Positions 1 to 6,565 are shown, numbered from the stretch's first letter. The stretch is DNA of 8,419 nt from CAYLOP01 sp964385305 (GCA_964385305.1 CAYLOP010000137.1:1-8419); one strand, 5' to 3'. Notes: generated from the sequence alone by a model not told the origin. Numbers and translations: made by a program.

Positions 1-128
1 ATCTTTATAGAGAAAAGAATCGAGCCCACATCCAATAAGAGTCATAGCCATCAAGCGAATCCCTGAATCGAGTTTGAGACTGGATATTGACGAACGTAAA
101 CATACGATGCCCGGCGGATTAGCAGGTA

Positions 129-247
129 CTACGCTTTCTTTCTTCCCTGATAAAGGCTCAGTCCCCACAAGACGACGCCAAGCCCTGCGAAAAAAATTCC
201 CAGACCGATCGGCCCTGACCCAAAAATACATACCAAAAGTTTTCCAT
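129..247 (-). pseudogene. Possible small single-pass membrane peptide, frameshifted
   Basis: An ATG at 247 is preceded by a good Shine-Dalgarno site (GAAGGAGA, five bases upstream). It starts MENFWYVFLGQG and then runs into a poor frame that stops at 158. Shifting frame by one base at the GGG near 213-215 opens a convincing membrane helix, PIGLGIFFAGLGVVLWGLSL, then a positive tail (YQGRKKA) and a stop at 129. One extra G in that run would give a continuous 39-residue protein with one transmembrane segment and a cytoplasmic-looking Lys/Arg end. This is either an indel (real or an assembly error) in a small membrane protein gene, or chance. I know no family for it. The start would be divergent from the glycosyltransferase gene at 447, with about 200 bases between them. 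Confidence 0.35.
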
Positions 248-385
248 GCCGTCTCCTTCTTTAGTGAAGTGAACCCGCCGGGCGATTCCCACCTTATCAT
301 CATTTTCACCGATCTTTGGGTGTGATTCAAGCGACTTGCCCGATGGCCGCTGGGACCACCCCGAGCCCGCCAGCCTAAAGGCTTG

Positions 386-391
386 TATAAT
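386..391 (+). promoter_or_regulatory. Candidate -10 box before the glycosyltransferase gene
   Basis: TATAAT matches the sigma-70 consensus exactly and lies 55 bases before the ATG at 447. No convincing -35 hexamer stands 16-18 bases upstream, so this is a weak call. A small hairpin (AGCC-TAAA-GGCT, 372-383) sits just before it. Transcription from here would give a leader of roughly 50 bases that includes the 420-433 hairpin. Confidence 0.35.
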
Positions 392-419
392 GGAGCGGAT
401 AGTGTGAAAGTCTGAGGCG

Positions 420-436
420 ACGGATTCGTCCGTTTT
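420..436 (+). promoter_or_regulatory. UUCG hairpin with short U run in the 5' leader
   Basis: ACGGA-TTCG-TCCGT is a perfect five-base-pair stem with a UUCG loop, and T continues at 433-436. It ends a few bases before the AAAGGGG ribosome-binding site (438-444). The position suggests an influence on initiation or early termination. The stem is short, the loop is closed by A-U rather than C-G, and the U run has only four bases, so it may be incidental. Confidence 0.3.
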
Positions 437-446
437 CAAAGGGGCT

Positions 447-2996
447 ATGTGTAGCATGAATAGACTACTTGCACCGTTTAAGAGAATTCGGCTTCCACGC
501 AAGATATCAAGCCCAAAGCTTCGATCCATCAAAGCATGGTTCGCATCAAGATTGAAGCCCGAGGCGCAACTACTCCCCAGCGAGCCCCCCCCGCTGAGAG
601 AGCCTTCCGAACTTCGTGTGGAAACCGTGGAAACGGATGACCTCCCTTCAAGCGCACCCTTGGTCTCTGAGAATCTAGCGCTCAAGCGGCGTGTGGATGA
701 ACTTGAAGCGTACATCCACGAGTTGAAGGGGCGATTAGACCGATGGGGGCTCCTACCAAACACGGATCCGAAGGTCAGGAGGTATGCGGCTATTTTACTC
801 GGCGTAACCTTGCTGCTGACGTCTATCCCATCGGCGTTTGTGGTGCTCGATCGTTGGGTTGGCAATAGTAAGATCTACGAACTTGCTGGCCCGGTTTGGT
901 CGCACCTTGAATTCCCGGAGGATATTGCCTTACCACGGTATCTAATACCCGCTGCCGCAGTTCTCCTTGCAGCCGTTATCTTCGTCGCAGTCGTTCCCCA
1001 CGAACACTCGAACGAATTTCGTCCCACCCCAACTGATGCGCATCCTTCCAAGGATGATAGCCCCATCCTACCCAGCCGCCTTCGAATAGTGAGCCGATGC
1101 CTCGAAGGTGCTGCAGCCGTCGGCTATATTACCCTCGTGGTTCTGGGCATTATAAGAAACTATGTGCCAGCGTGGGGTTTGATCCTGGTGGTCCTATCGT
1201 ATCTCGTAAGCAAAATCATCACCGAGATCGACACCAGGAGGATCAAGGAATTCATCCAATCCCGAGCCTATAGCATCTTTAGCATCGTACTTCTACAGCT
1301 TTCTCTCATCTCCTTTCTGGCGAGCTTCTATTCCAATAGGTGCGCTATCGGTGTGTTTATCCTTTTGCTGATCCTTAGCCTGATCAATCTCTACCTTCAC
1401 CGTCATCGAGTAAGCCCCATGGTTTGGGTGGTTTCGCTAGCTGTCATTTTATATACGATGAGGATCAATTCGTGGCTTTTTTCAGTTATCGGCGATGAAT
1501 ATAGTTTCTATACCTTCGCGAAATATATTGCAGAGGATCAGAGTTTACTCGAAATTGGTTCAAGGTTGTTCGATGGCCGTGCAGTATACGGAACCCATCC
1601 CTATTTCTCATCGTTCCTTCAAGCGCTATCCATGTGGCTGCTGGGGAGCGAGAACTTCGGGTGGCGCTTCAGCAGCCCCTACGTGGGGGCGCTATCCATC
1701 CCATTTTTCTATGGCTTTTTTAAGGGCTTTCTTTCCAAGCGACCAGCCGTGATCATGACCATTCTTCTGGCGGTGTCGCATTACTTGATCAACTTTGGGA
1801 AAATCGGTTATAACAACCTCCAAGCCATGCTCGTCATGTCGGTTGTCTTGTGGGCCGCAGGCCAGGCGGTGCGCAACAGGCGCCCATTGATTTTTATTGG
1901 ACTCGGCTTGACCATGGCGACCTGTTTCTATGTCTACCCCGCAGCCCTATACGTCCTCCCATTGCCAATACTCCTGCTCCTTTTCTACCTGCCACCATTC
2001 TCGCGCTCTTCATTGCGACTTTGGGTTTACATGGTTGCCGGGTTCATGCTCCTATTTCTGCCGCTGCTATTCCAACCGGACTATTGGCAAGCGAAAGTCG
2101 CTGGTACACTGTTCTTGACGCCAAAGATCGCCAGTTCCGCGAAGAGTTTGCTTCAGCATTTCGGGTCCAATCTGCTATACACCCTATTCTCCTACGTTTA
2201 CATTGTTGAAGAATCGCACTTCGTTGTTTCTTCCTACCTCGATCCCGTAACGGCGATCTTCCTTCCGATCGGGCTTTCTTTGACATTGCGATCCGTTCGT
2301 AAGTCACGATTTGCGATTTTCATGCTCATCGCTTTTATCCTGGAGTGCTTTCTCGTCGGCGCCACACATGATCGCCGCTTTCCACCGGCGACAAGGATGT
2401 TCTTACTCCTCCCATGGTTCATCATCTTCGCTTCGATGGGTATCAGTTGGGCGGTGGAACAAGCGCAACGGATTTCTTTCCAACCCATTCCGGCGTCCTC
2501 ACTGATCGGCTTCCTGCTGGTAGTCATTCTCGGGGTGAACCTTTATCAGGCGAATGTGCTCTTTCCCGACCGCACCAAGGGTGAGCCTAACCTTGAAGTC
2601 TTATTCTTGCGAATCCTGCAGCACGACCAGCAAGTAGATCCTCGACGGGAGAAGGTATATTTATTCGTTACCGATTCGAATTGGGGGATCGATGGTTTAA
2701 AAACCATGCAAGAGGTATACAAGCTTCCAGAATCCCAGGCTCAACTTGTCCGGGCCGAGGTGAACAGCCCCGATCTGCCGCAATGGGCAGTATCCAGAAT
2801 CCAGGAAGAGAATACGATGGTCATCCTTCAACCCTGGATGAACCAGGACATAAAGGAACAGATCGAGGCCACCCTGGTCGAGCTGGATAAAGTGTATTGC
2901 GTCGTCAGGAACACGCCAACATCTGAGCCTCGGTTTACCCTGTGGTACTCCCGTGGCTATGAGGATCTATGTGAGCATGCACAAAGGACATGGTGA
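447..2996 (+). CDS. GT39/PMT_2-like membrane glycosyltransferase (GT-C fold)
   Basis: An 849-residue polytopic membrane protein, most like the ArnT/PMT-type glycosyltransferases that use a lipid-linked sugar donor on the outer face of the membrane. The first 80 residues are soluble and Pro/Glu-rich; about 76-98 looks like a coiled coil (LALKRRVDELEAYIHELKGRL). Membrane segments follow at about 112-134, 164-184, 219-238, 241-258, 275-294, 299-317 and 324-345. The GT-C core then begins with the family's acidic loop (G349-D350-E351, the expected catalytic Asp/Glu site), HPY at 384-386, and about ten more helices to about 701. Residues 702-849 form a soluble C-terminal domain. AAAGGGG (438-444) serves the ATG at 447 with tight three-base spacing; the ATG at 456 (MNRLL) is better spaced and would remove three residues. 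Typical ArnT-like proteins are nearer 500-600 residues, so the N-terminal 340 residues are an extension. The acceptor is unknown and no polysaccharide gene lies beside it. Confidence 0.85.
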   Translation: MCSMNRLLAPFKRIRLPRKISSPKLRSIKAWFASRLKPEAQLLPSEPPPLREPSELRVETVETDDLPSSAPLVSENLALKRRVDELEAYIHELKGRLDRWGLLPNTDPKVRRYAAILLGVTLLLTSIPSAFVVLDRWVGNSKIYELAGPVWSHLEFPEDIALPRYLIPAAAVLLAAVIFVAVVPHEHSNEFRPTPTDAHPSKDDSPILPSRLRIVSRCLEGAAAVGYITLVVLGIIRNYVPAWGLILVVLSYLVSKIITEIDTRRIKEFIQSRAYSIFSIVLLQLSLISFLASFYSNRCAIGVFILLLILSLINLYLHRHRVSPMVWVVSLAVILYTMRINSWLFSVIGDEYSFYTFAKYIAEDQSLLEIGSRLFDGRAVYGTHPYFSSFLQALSMWLLGSENFGWRFSSPYVGALSIPFFYGFFKGFLSKRPAVIMTILLAVSHYLINFGKIGYNNLQAMLVMSVVLWAAGQAVRNRRPLIFIGLGLTMATCFYVYPAALYVLPLPILLLLFYLPPFSRSSLRLWVYMVAGFMLLFLPLLFQPDYWQAKVAGTLFLTPKIASSAKSLLQHFGSNLLYTLFSYVYIVEESHFVVSSYLDPVTAIFLPIGLSLTLRSVRKSRFAIFMLIAFILECFLVGATHDRRFPPATRMFLLLPWFIIFASMGISWAVEQAQRISFQPIPASSLIGFLLVVILGVNLYQANVLFPDRTKGEPNLEVLFLRILQHDQQVDPRREKVYLFVTDSNWGIDGLKTMQEVYKLPESQAQLVRAEVNSPDLPQWAVSRIQEENTMVILQPWMNQDIKEQIEATLVELDKVYCVVRNTPTSEPRFTLWYSRGYEDLCEHAQRTW

Positions 2997-3180
2997 TAGA
3001 AGTCCTTAATGGTAGTAACGCTGGGCTGCGGGGCACTCACCCCATAAGTACATAAATACTTATATGAAAGCGGCAAGCTGGCTGGAAAGAATGGTTCATG
3101 CTGCCGTGTTTCTGCAATGCTCACGATCTCCGGGCATGCATTCCCATTCAACATTCAAGTGTGACCAGGCGCTCCTGGAT
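2997..3180. other. Convergent intergenic spacer with an AT-rich inverted repeat
   Basis: This spacer separates the converging glycosyltransferase and lipoprotein genes. It holds ATAAGTA-cataaa-TACTTAT (3044-3063), a perfect seven-base inverted repeat with a six-base loop, next to GGGG-cactca-CCCC (about 3030-3043). Near the lipoprotein stop, CCAGG-AGCG-CCTGG (3165-3178 region, read on the minus strand) could form a small stem. None carries a proper T run, so no intrinsic terminator is called for either gene. No gene is recognised. Confidence 0.4.
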
Positions 3181-4794
3181 TTATGGGCTTACTGCGATCC
3201 CAAATGGATACTGCCCAACCGGTATGCTTGCGATTATCTGCATGGTTTCCGGGTCCAGGCGCGACACGATATGATCGCCTGCATGTGTGACCCAGACGGA
3301 ACCATACCCCGCTGCGATGCCGCCTGGAGCGGTCGGTATCATCGCCCTTTGAACCTCCTGACCGCTCTCAGGGTCGATCTTTAGGATCGTCCCATCATAA
3401 AAAGCGACCCAGACCGCACCTTCACCTGCGCCCATCCCATATAAGGTCTCACCGGTTTCCACCGCGAGCTCAGCCACAACCTGGTAGGTTTGTGGATTGA
3501 CTTTCAGGACCCTCTTAGTCTCATCGCCATGTAGGCCGAGCCAGTAGTAGCCTTCGAAGAACGCGATCTTGCTTATGCCTGCCCCCAACTCGACGCGCTG
3601 AACTTCGCTTAAGGATGCTGGATCGATGTGCGCGATGGCTTCCTGGCCTGACCCGGCTGGCACCCATAGGCCGTACTCACTGGCAGCCGCATCCCAGCAG
3701 CCTACGACCTCAAGTTCTTTCACAAGCTCTCCAGAGATCCGATCCCGGATCTGAACACGCCCGCTTCGCGGGGCAGCCACATAGAGGTAAGTTGCATCGG
3801 CTGCGATCTTGAGATGCGTCCCTGCGCCGATCTCAACCTCGCGCAACATGCTGTTCGTCAGCGGATCAATCCAATACACAATGCTCAGATCATGATTGGT
3901 GACATAGATCGTGTCATACGTCGCTACGATGTTCGAGAGACCTTTCTCCAATAAGATCACACTGATGACTTGATTGGTTGAGGGGTCGATGTGGGATAAA
4001 GTCCCGTCTGTTTGGCTCGCCACCCACACGGCTGGTGGCCCGCTGACAAAGGGCGTTGGTTGCGGCTCTGCCGTATCTTCGGTCGACATTTCAAATTGGA
4101 AACCGCCTCCGAACTCGCCGGTGGTGGATACGGTGAAGGAAGAGGGGATTCGGGCTTGAGCGATCGGCGCGAGATCGACAGCGATCCGTTGAGCTTCTTC
4201 CGCATCAAAGCCGAACACGTTGAAGGAAAGATAGGTTTCACCCTCCACGATCATCAGAGTCCCATACTCGGCCGGATTCCATAGCCACAGTGCCTGCGAA
4301 CCAAGCTCCTCCACTGGGGAGACCTGCGAGCCGAGGTCCTCCTGGAAGGCGATGGTCCCCTGCACAATTTCCCAGACCGATAAGTTTTCGGCGTTGTCCA
4401 CCAGTTCCGTGAGTGCGCTTAAGGCGCTTTGGTCCGGCGCGAACATCAGAATAAGCTGCACGCCCACAAGGTTCAACGTCTTGGCTTCCATGCCTTGAGC
4501 AGAACTGACGTTGACGGATTGGGGAAAGTCGCTACCGATCGCGGAATAGGTGCAGTTTGCGACGCCCATGTCCGAGTTGGATTCGACCGTTGCTCCCAGG
4601 GCTTGTTGAGCCTCTTCATTGGTCAATAGGGTACATAGATCCAGAACCACCGGGGTCGGGGTTTCGAGGATCTCTGTAGCGGAGGGCGCTGGTGGTTGGG
4701 TTGGCGCGGCAGTGCCAGGAAAATTACACCCCGATAACAAGAGCAAGAAAAAACCACAAGCGAGGTAGAAGAATCGATAGATAGGGCGGCTCAT
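3181..4794 (-). CDS. Lipoprotein: DUF3558-like domain plus seven-bladed YVTN/Vgb-type beta-propeller
   Basis: A 537-residue exported lipoprotein. Residues 1-23 are a type II signal peptide (Arg near the start, hydrophobic core, lipobox LLSG then C23), followed by a Pro/Thr-rich linker to about 50. Residues 51-220 resemble DUF3558-type lipoprotein domains: an early C-x-LLT-xx-EA pattern (C54) and a second Cys in an NCTY motif (C81), a likely disulfide pair. After another linker (about 221-248), residues 253-537 carry seven repeats of the form (V/L)WV...I/LDP.(T/S)..(V/L)...I, at about 256, 296, 336, 375, 417, 461 and 500. This is a seven-bladed propeller of the virginiamycin-B-lyase/YVTN type. 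I see no clear Vgb active-site His, so lyase activity is not claimed; binding or surface scaffolding is more likely. The ATG at 4794 is chosen over the upstream start at 4875 because AGGAG lies six bases before it and the signal peptide begins there. It follows the TIR gene on the same strand by 98 bases. Confidence 0.85.
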   Translation of the reverse strand: MSRPIYRFFYLACGFFLLLLSGCNFPGTAAPTQPPAPSATEILETPTPVVLDLCTLLTNEEAQQALGATVESNSDMGVANCTYSAIGSDFPQSVNVSSAQGMEAKTLNLVGVQLILMFAPDQSALSALTELVDNAENLSVWEIVQGTIAFQEDLGSQVSPVEELGSQALWLWNPAEYGTLMIVEGETYLSFNVFGFDAEEAQRIAVDLAPIAQARIPSSFTVSTTGEFGGGFQFEMSTEDTAEPQPTPFVSGPPAVWVASQTDGTLSHIDPSTNQVISVILLEKGLSNIVATYDTIYVTNHDLSIVYWIDPLTNSMLREVEIGAGTHLKIAADATYLYVAAPRSGRVQIRDRISGELVKELEVVGCWDAAASEYGLWVPAGSGQEAIAHIDPASLSEVQRVELGAGISKIAFFEGYYWLGLHGDETKRVLKVNPQTYQVVAELAVETGETLYGMGAGEGAVWVAFYDGTILKIDPESGQEVQRAMIPTAPGGIAAGYGSVWVTHAGDHIVSRLDPETMQIIASIPVGQYPFGIAVSP

Positions 4795-4800
4795 AGCGCT

Positions 4801-4805
4801 CTCCT
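4801..4805 (-). promoter_or_regulatory. Ribosome-binding site that fixes the lipoprotein start
   Basis: AAAGGAG with AGGAG at 4801-4805 stands six bases before the ATG at 4794. The in-frame upstream start at 4875 would add 27 residues before the lipoprotein signal peptide, which argues against it. I see no strong promoter in the 98-base gap to the TIR gene, so co-transcription with it is possible. Confidence 0.7.
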
Positions 4806-4892
4806 TTGGCAGATGCACAGTATCGATGGTTCTACATGGTACAAGGGGGAAGGTGTCCACGCAAGTAGGACTCAAGTCGTGAGGAAATTGTG

Positions 4893-5714
4893 TTAATCCA
4901 GCCCTTCGTCTGGGGATTTCTCCTTAGTTGACCAGGATGTGAGTTTTCGCAGCCGCTTATGAGGTCCGAACCAAACCCTCTCCGGCCTGTTTGTATAGAA
5001 GAGATAAGAGGAAAATGTGGGCGAGGCTTCATTGTCGGCGCTCCACACCCAAACAAGCGATCCATCCGACAGCGTACTCGCCGTGTCGACCCAATGAAAG
5101 GCGGTATGACCGTTCGGGATTCTACCGGCAGGCCCGATGTAGCAGTGGGAGACATTTCCCGACACTTTTTCCTTATAATCCACGGCCACAGCGAATGGTG
5201 CGATACTTTCGAACGCGGGTCGAATTTCCAGGCAGTAGCCATCCGTGGTGACATATTCAAGCAAGACGAAGTCGGGGACGCCTTTGAGCGCTTTCCCCGG
5301 GGAGCTCCCATTGATGGCAGCAAGGACGCGCCCAAGCCAATTTCGGTCCTTCGTGGAGATCATGCATTCCATCTTAAGTGATGGTGGGATGTCTTTCGGA
5401 TCCACGTGGTGAAGAAGGGAGAAAATGGGGAAAGTCTCGTTGGTCGATTCTTGCGCCCAAGCCAGCGCGTATGCAATTTCATCTACAAAAAGTGTGTTTG
5501 CAATGCTCTTGGTGGTTAGGAGAATGCCCCAGGCATCGCATTCCTTGGGGTTCGTGATATGCCTGCCAATTTGGTACCAGAGCCTCCGGCCGGGGACGAT
5601 TTGACGGAGATCATAGCGAACGTTGAGATTCGTTTGATCCAACTGGTGTATACAATCGTCAAAGGCATCTTCGAGTTGATCCTTACATACATAAGTGAGC
5701 CATAGTCTCTTCAT
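4893..5714 (-). CDS. TIR-domain protein with unrecognised C-terminal domain
   Basis: A 273-residue soluble protein. Residues 1-130 read as a TIR domain: first strand and box 1-like RLWLTYVCKDQ (3-13), a BB-loop-like YDLRQIVPGRRLW (34-46), a strand DAWGILLTTKS (60-70), then the helix SIANTLFVDEIAYAL, where E79 occupies the place of the catalytic Glu of NAD-cleaving TIR enzymes. SLHH (99-103 area) and LKMECMIS (113-120) fit the last strands. Residues 155-245 form a second, probably beta-rich domain (GYCLEIRP, CYIGPAGRIPNG, AFHWVD, VWVWS, PTFSSYLF) that I do not recognise; it may sense a signal or bind a partner. There is no membrane segment. The ATG at 5714 is preferred: it has AGGG six bases upstream and begins exactly at the TIR fold, whereas the in-frame TTG at 5780 has no ribosome-binding site. 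Bacterial TIR proteins often act in antiphage defence by degrading NAD or making a nucleotide signal, but that role is inference here. No Thoeris partner is seen. Confidence 0.75.
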   Translation of the reverse strand: MKRLWLTYVCKDQLEDAFDDCIHQLDQTNLNVRYDLRQIVPGRRLWYQIGRHITNPKECDAWGILLTTKSIANTLFVDEIAYALAWAQESTNETFPIFSLLHHVDPKDIPPSLKMECMISTKDRNWLGRVLAAINGSSPGKALKGVPDFVLLEYVTTDGYCLEIRPAFESIAPFAVAVDYKEKVSGNVSHCYIGPAGRIPNGHTAFHWVDTASTLSDGSLVWVWSADNEASPTFSSYLFYTNRPERVWFGPHKRLRKLTSWSTKEKSPDEGLD

Positions 5715-5720
5715 ACCAAA

Positions 5721-5725
5721 CCCTA
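5721..5725 (-). promoter_or_regulatory. TIR-gene ribosome-binding site overlapping an upstream stop codon
   Basis: TTAGGG provides AGGG at 5721-5724, six bases before the TIR ATG (5714). The TAG stop of the upstream 58-codon frame (5723-5725) lies within it. If that frame is translated, termination would place ribosomes at the TIR start, giving translational coupling. If the frame is a dead remnant, the overlap is accidental. Confidence 0.5.
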
Positions 5726-5899
5726 AGGGGAAGCTATGTCGACCGGTTGCAGCGCTATGCTGTTTGCAGGGTTCTGCCAAAGACGAACGAAACGCTCGAT
5801 GGAAATTCGCCCTGTTTTTAGATCCTGAAAAATACCAAGGGCGAATGGGAAACGCGTAAGCCTATCTTGAGCATATATCGAAAGCGGTCTCGGAATCAA
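5723..5899 (-). pseudogene. Short ORF resembling the C-terminal part of a dihydropyrimidinase-type amidohydrolase (remnant)
   Basis: A 58-codon frame from TTG at 5899 (GGAAGG just upstream) to TAG at 5723, open upstream for about 30 more codons. It has protein-like composition, and residues 22-53 (GIFQDLKTGRISIERFVRL, then WQNPANSIALQP) fit the pattern G+IS..RFV.L...NPA...L.P. That pattern is found near the C-terminus of hydantoinase/dihydropyrimidinase/dihydroorotase-like amidohydrolases, just before their final beta-sandwich strands. The rest of such an enzyme (more than 400 residues, metal-binding His motifs) is absent, so if the match holds it is a truncated remnant. The frame could instead be a genuine small protein coupled to the TIR gene eight bases downstream, or chance. 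The resemblance is from memory of the family pattern, not an alignment. Confidence 0.3.
5805..5846. repeat. Nested inverted repeat upstream of the TIR gene
   Basis: ATTCGCCCT (5805-5813) and AGGGCGAAT (5838-5846) are a perfect nine-base inverted pair. Inside them TTTTT (5815-5819) faces AAAAA (5828-5832), so the whole can fold as a long imperfect hairpin with an asymmetric bulge. It lies 91-132 bases before the TIR ATG, inside the short amidohydrolase-like frame. It may be a leader structure, a protein-binding site or part of a dispersed palindromic element. It is not a good terminator, because only TTT follows it on the minus strand. Confidence 0.5.
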
Positions 5900-6020
5900 T
5901 ACCTTCCTTCTGCTCAGTATCTCTGACTGCGACTGCTTAAGGAGGGAAATGCAAGCGTATTGCGCTGAAGGTAAGCATGAATGTGCGCTGTTCCATCAAG
6001 CAAGTCCCTTTACCGAGAGG
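5900..6020. other. Spacer between the two remnants
   Basis: On the minus strand this carries the upstream extension of the short amidohydrolase-like frame without a start codon I can support. On the plus strand, AAGGAGG (5939-5945) stands three bases before an ATG (5949) that opens a 48-codon frame to 6095. That frame runs antisense into the aminotransferase remnant and has no recognisable content, so it is not called. No hairpin terminator is evident after the aminotransferase remnant. Confidence 0.4.
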
Positions 6021-6562
6021 TCAGGCTCCCAATCCCCGAAGCCAAAGAAAACGACGCTCCAGATACTCCCCCCACCGCTCCAAGACTTCAGGTAAGTCAT
6101 CTCGGCCGAACCCGATTCGGATGTACCGATCGCCAAATATGAATCGGCTCGATGGAACGAGCATGATCCCTGTCGCCTGGATCAACTCCTGATTAAGATT
6201 GACGTGTGCTCAACAACCAACATCCTGGGAAAACAGATGACCCCCCCGATCGGGCGGTTCCAGCTGAAACAGACTCGATTCACACCGAAGAATGTGTCAA
6301 GTGCGCTGACGGTCCTGCGCACCATTTCGACCTGCTGGCGAAAGATCTCTGATCTGGTCCGTAAGGCGATGATGGCCAGAATCTCACTCGGTGCACTGCT
6401 TCAGATCGTCGTGTAGTCCTTGAGCTCGTTGACTCGTTCCAGCACCCTGCCGTCCTTTGATGCCTGCCACCCGATACGGATGCCTGGCAGCCTGAATGTC
6501 TTTGACAAGCCGAAGAGCGACACAACTCGTTCGTATAACTCACATGCTCGCCCCATCGGCCA
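6021..6562 (-). pseudogene. Decayed C-terminal half of a class I/II PLP-dependent aminotransferase
   Basis: Reading from 6562 downwards, the frame gives GRACELYERVV, then SLFGLSKTFRLPGIRIGW, the PLP-lysine motif of fold-type I aminotransferases (the Lys of GLSK binds the cofactor), then KDYTTI. A TGA at 6401-6403 replaces the residue, usually Cys or similar, before SSAPSEILAI. The same frame continues through RPIGGVICFPRML until about 6212. There a one-base shift is needed to reach QELIQATGIMLVPSSRF and RYIRIGFGRDDL, the family's conserved C-terminal Arg region, ending at a TGA at 6021. The N-terminal half, about 200 residues, is missing: the fragment begins in the same frame directly after the stop of the GNAT-like gene (6566). 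With a nonsense codon, a frameshift and a 5' truncation it cannot make an enzyme. The original substrate is unknown; the sequence style is that of capreomycidine-synthase-like or general amino-acid aminotransferases. Confidence 0.8.
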
Positions 6563-6565
6563 CTT

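Larger units (their letters stand above)
1..446. other. Left-edge non-coding or decayed region
   Basis: No intact gene can be supported here. Open frames exist on both strands, but none gives a recognisable protein; the long minus-strand frame crossing 248-865 is antisense to the glycosyltransferase gene. The region holds the broken small membrane-peptide candidate (129-247), a TATAAT box (386-391) and a hairpin (420-433) before the first gene. One minus-strand frame stays open to the left edge and ends in a mildly hydrophobic stretch (about 1-60), so the start of a further minus-strand gene beyond the edge cannot be excluded. The only direct repeat noticed is GAATCGAG at 18-25 and 65-72, which is too short to interpret. 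Confidence 0.5.

Noticed and set aside
158..865. Minus-strand frame of 235 codons overlapping the start of the glycosyltransferase gene
   Set aside because: Most of it is antisense to the well-supported coding sequence at 447-2996, and its Ser/Arg-rich product looks like a shadow frame. Only its last 30 codons (from ATG 247) have a ribosome-binding site; these are treated under the split membrane peptide.
3044..3063. AT-rich inverted repeat as an intrinsic terminator
   Set aside because: The stem is seven A/T-dominated pairs with no following T run on either strand, so it does not meet terminator form; it is kept only as an inverted repeat.
3064..3384. Plus-strand 106-codon frame at the end of the lipoprotein gene
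   Set aside because: Two thirds of it is antisense to the propeller coding region, and it has no recognisable motif or good ribosome-binding site.
4832..5335. Minus-strand 167-codon frame within the TIR gene region
   Set aside because: It overlaps the TIR gene in another frame and has an Arg/Ser/Pro-rich shadow composition; the TIR frame has the recognisable fold and a ribosome-binding site.
5949..6095. Plus-strand 48-codon frame with a strong AAGGAGG site
   Set aside because: Spacing to the ATG is only three bases, the product is low-complexity and unrecognised, and it runs antisense into the aminotransferase remnant.
6401..6403. TGA in the aminotransferase read as selenocysteine or as a sense codon
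   Set aside because: The same fragment also has a frameshift and lacks its N-terminal half, so nonsense decay is simpler. Other genes in the window end in TGA, which argues against a reassigned code.
6280..6543. Minus-strand 87-codon frame over the aminotransferase remnant
   Set aside because: The recognisable PLP motif is in another frame of the same strand; this one gives a Ser/Arg/Cys-rich product typical of a shadow.
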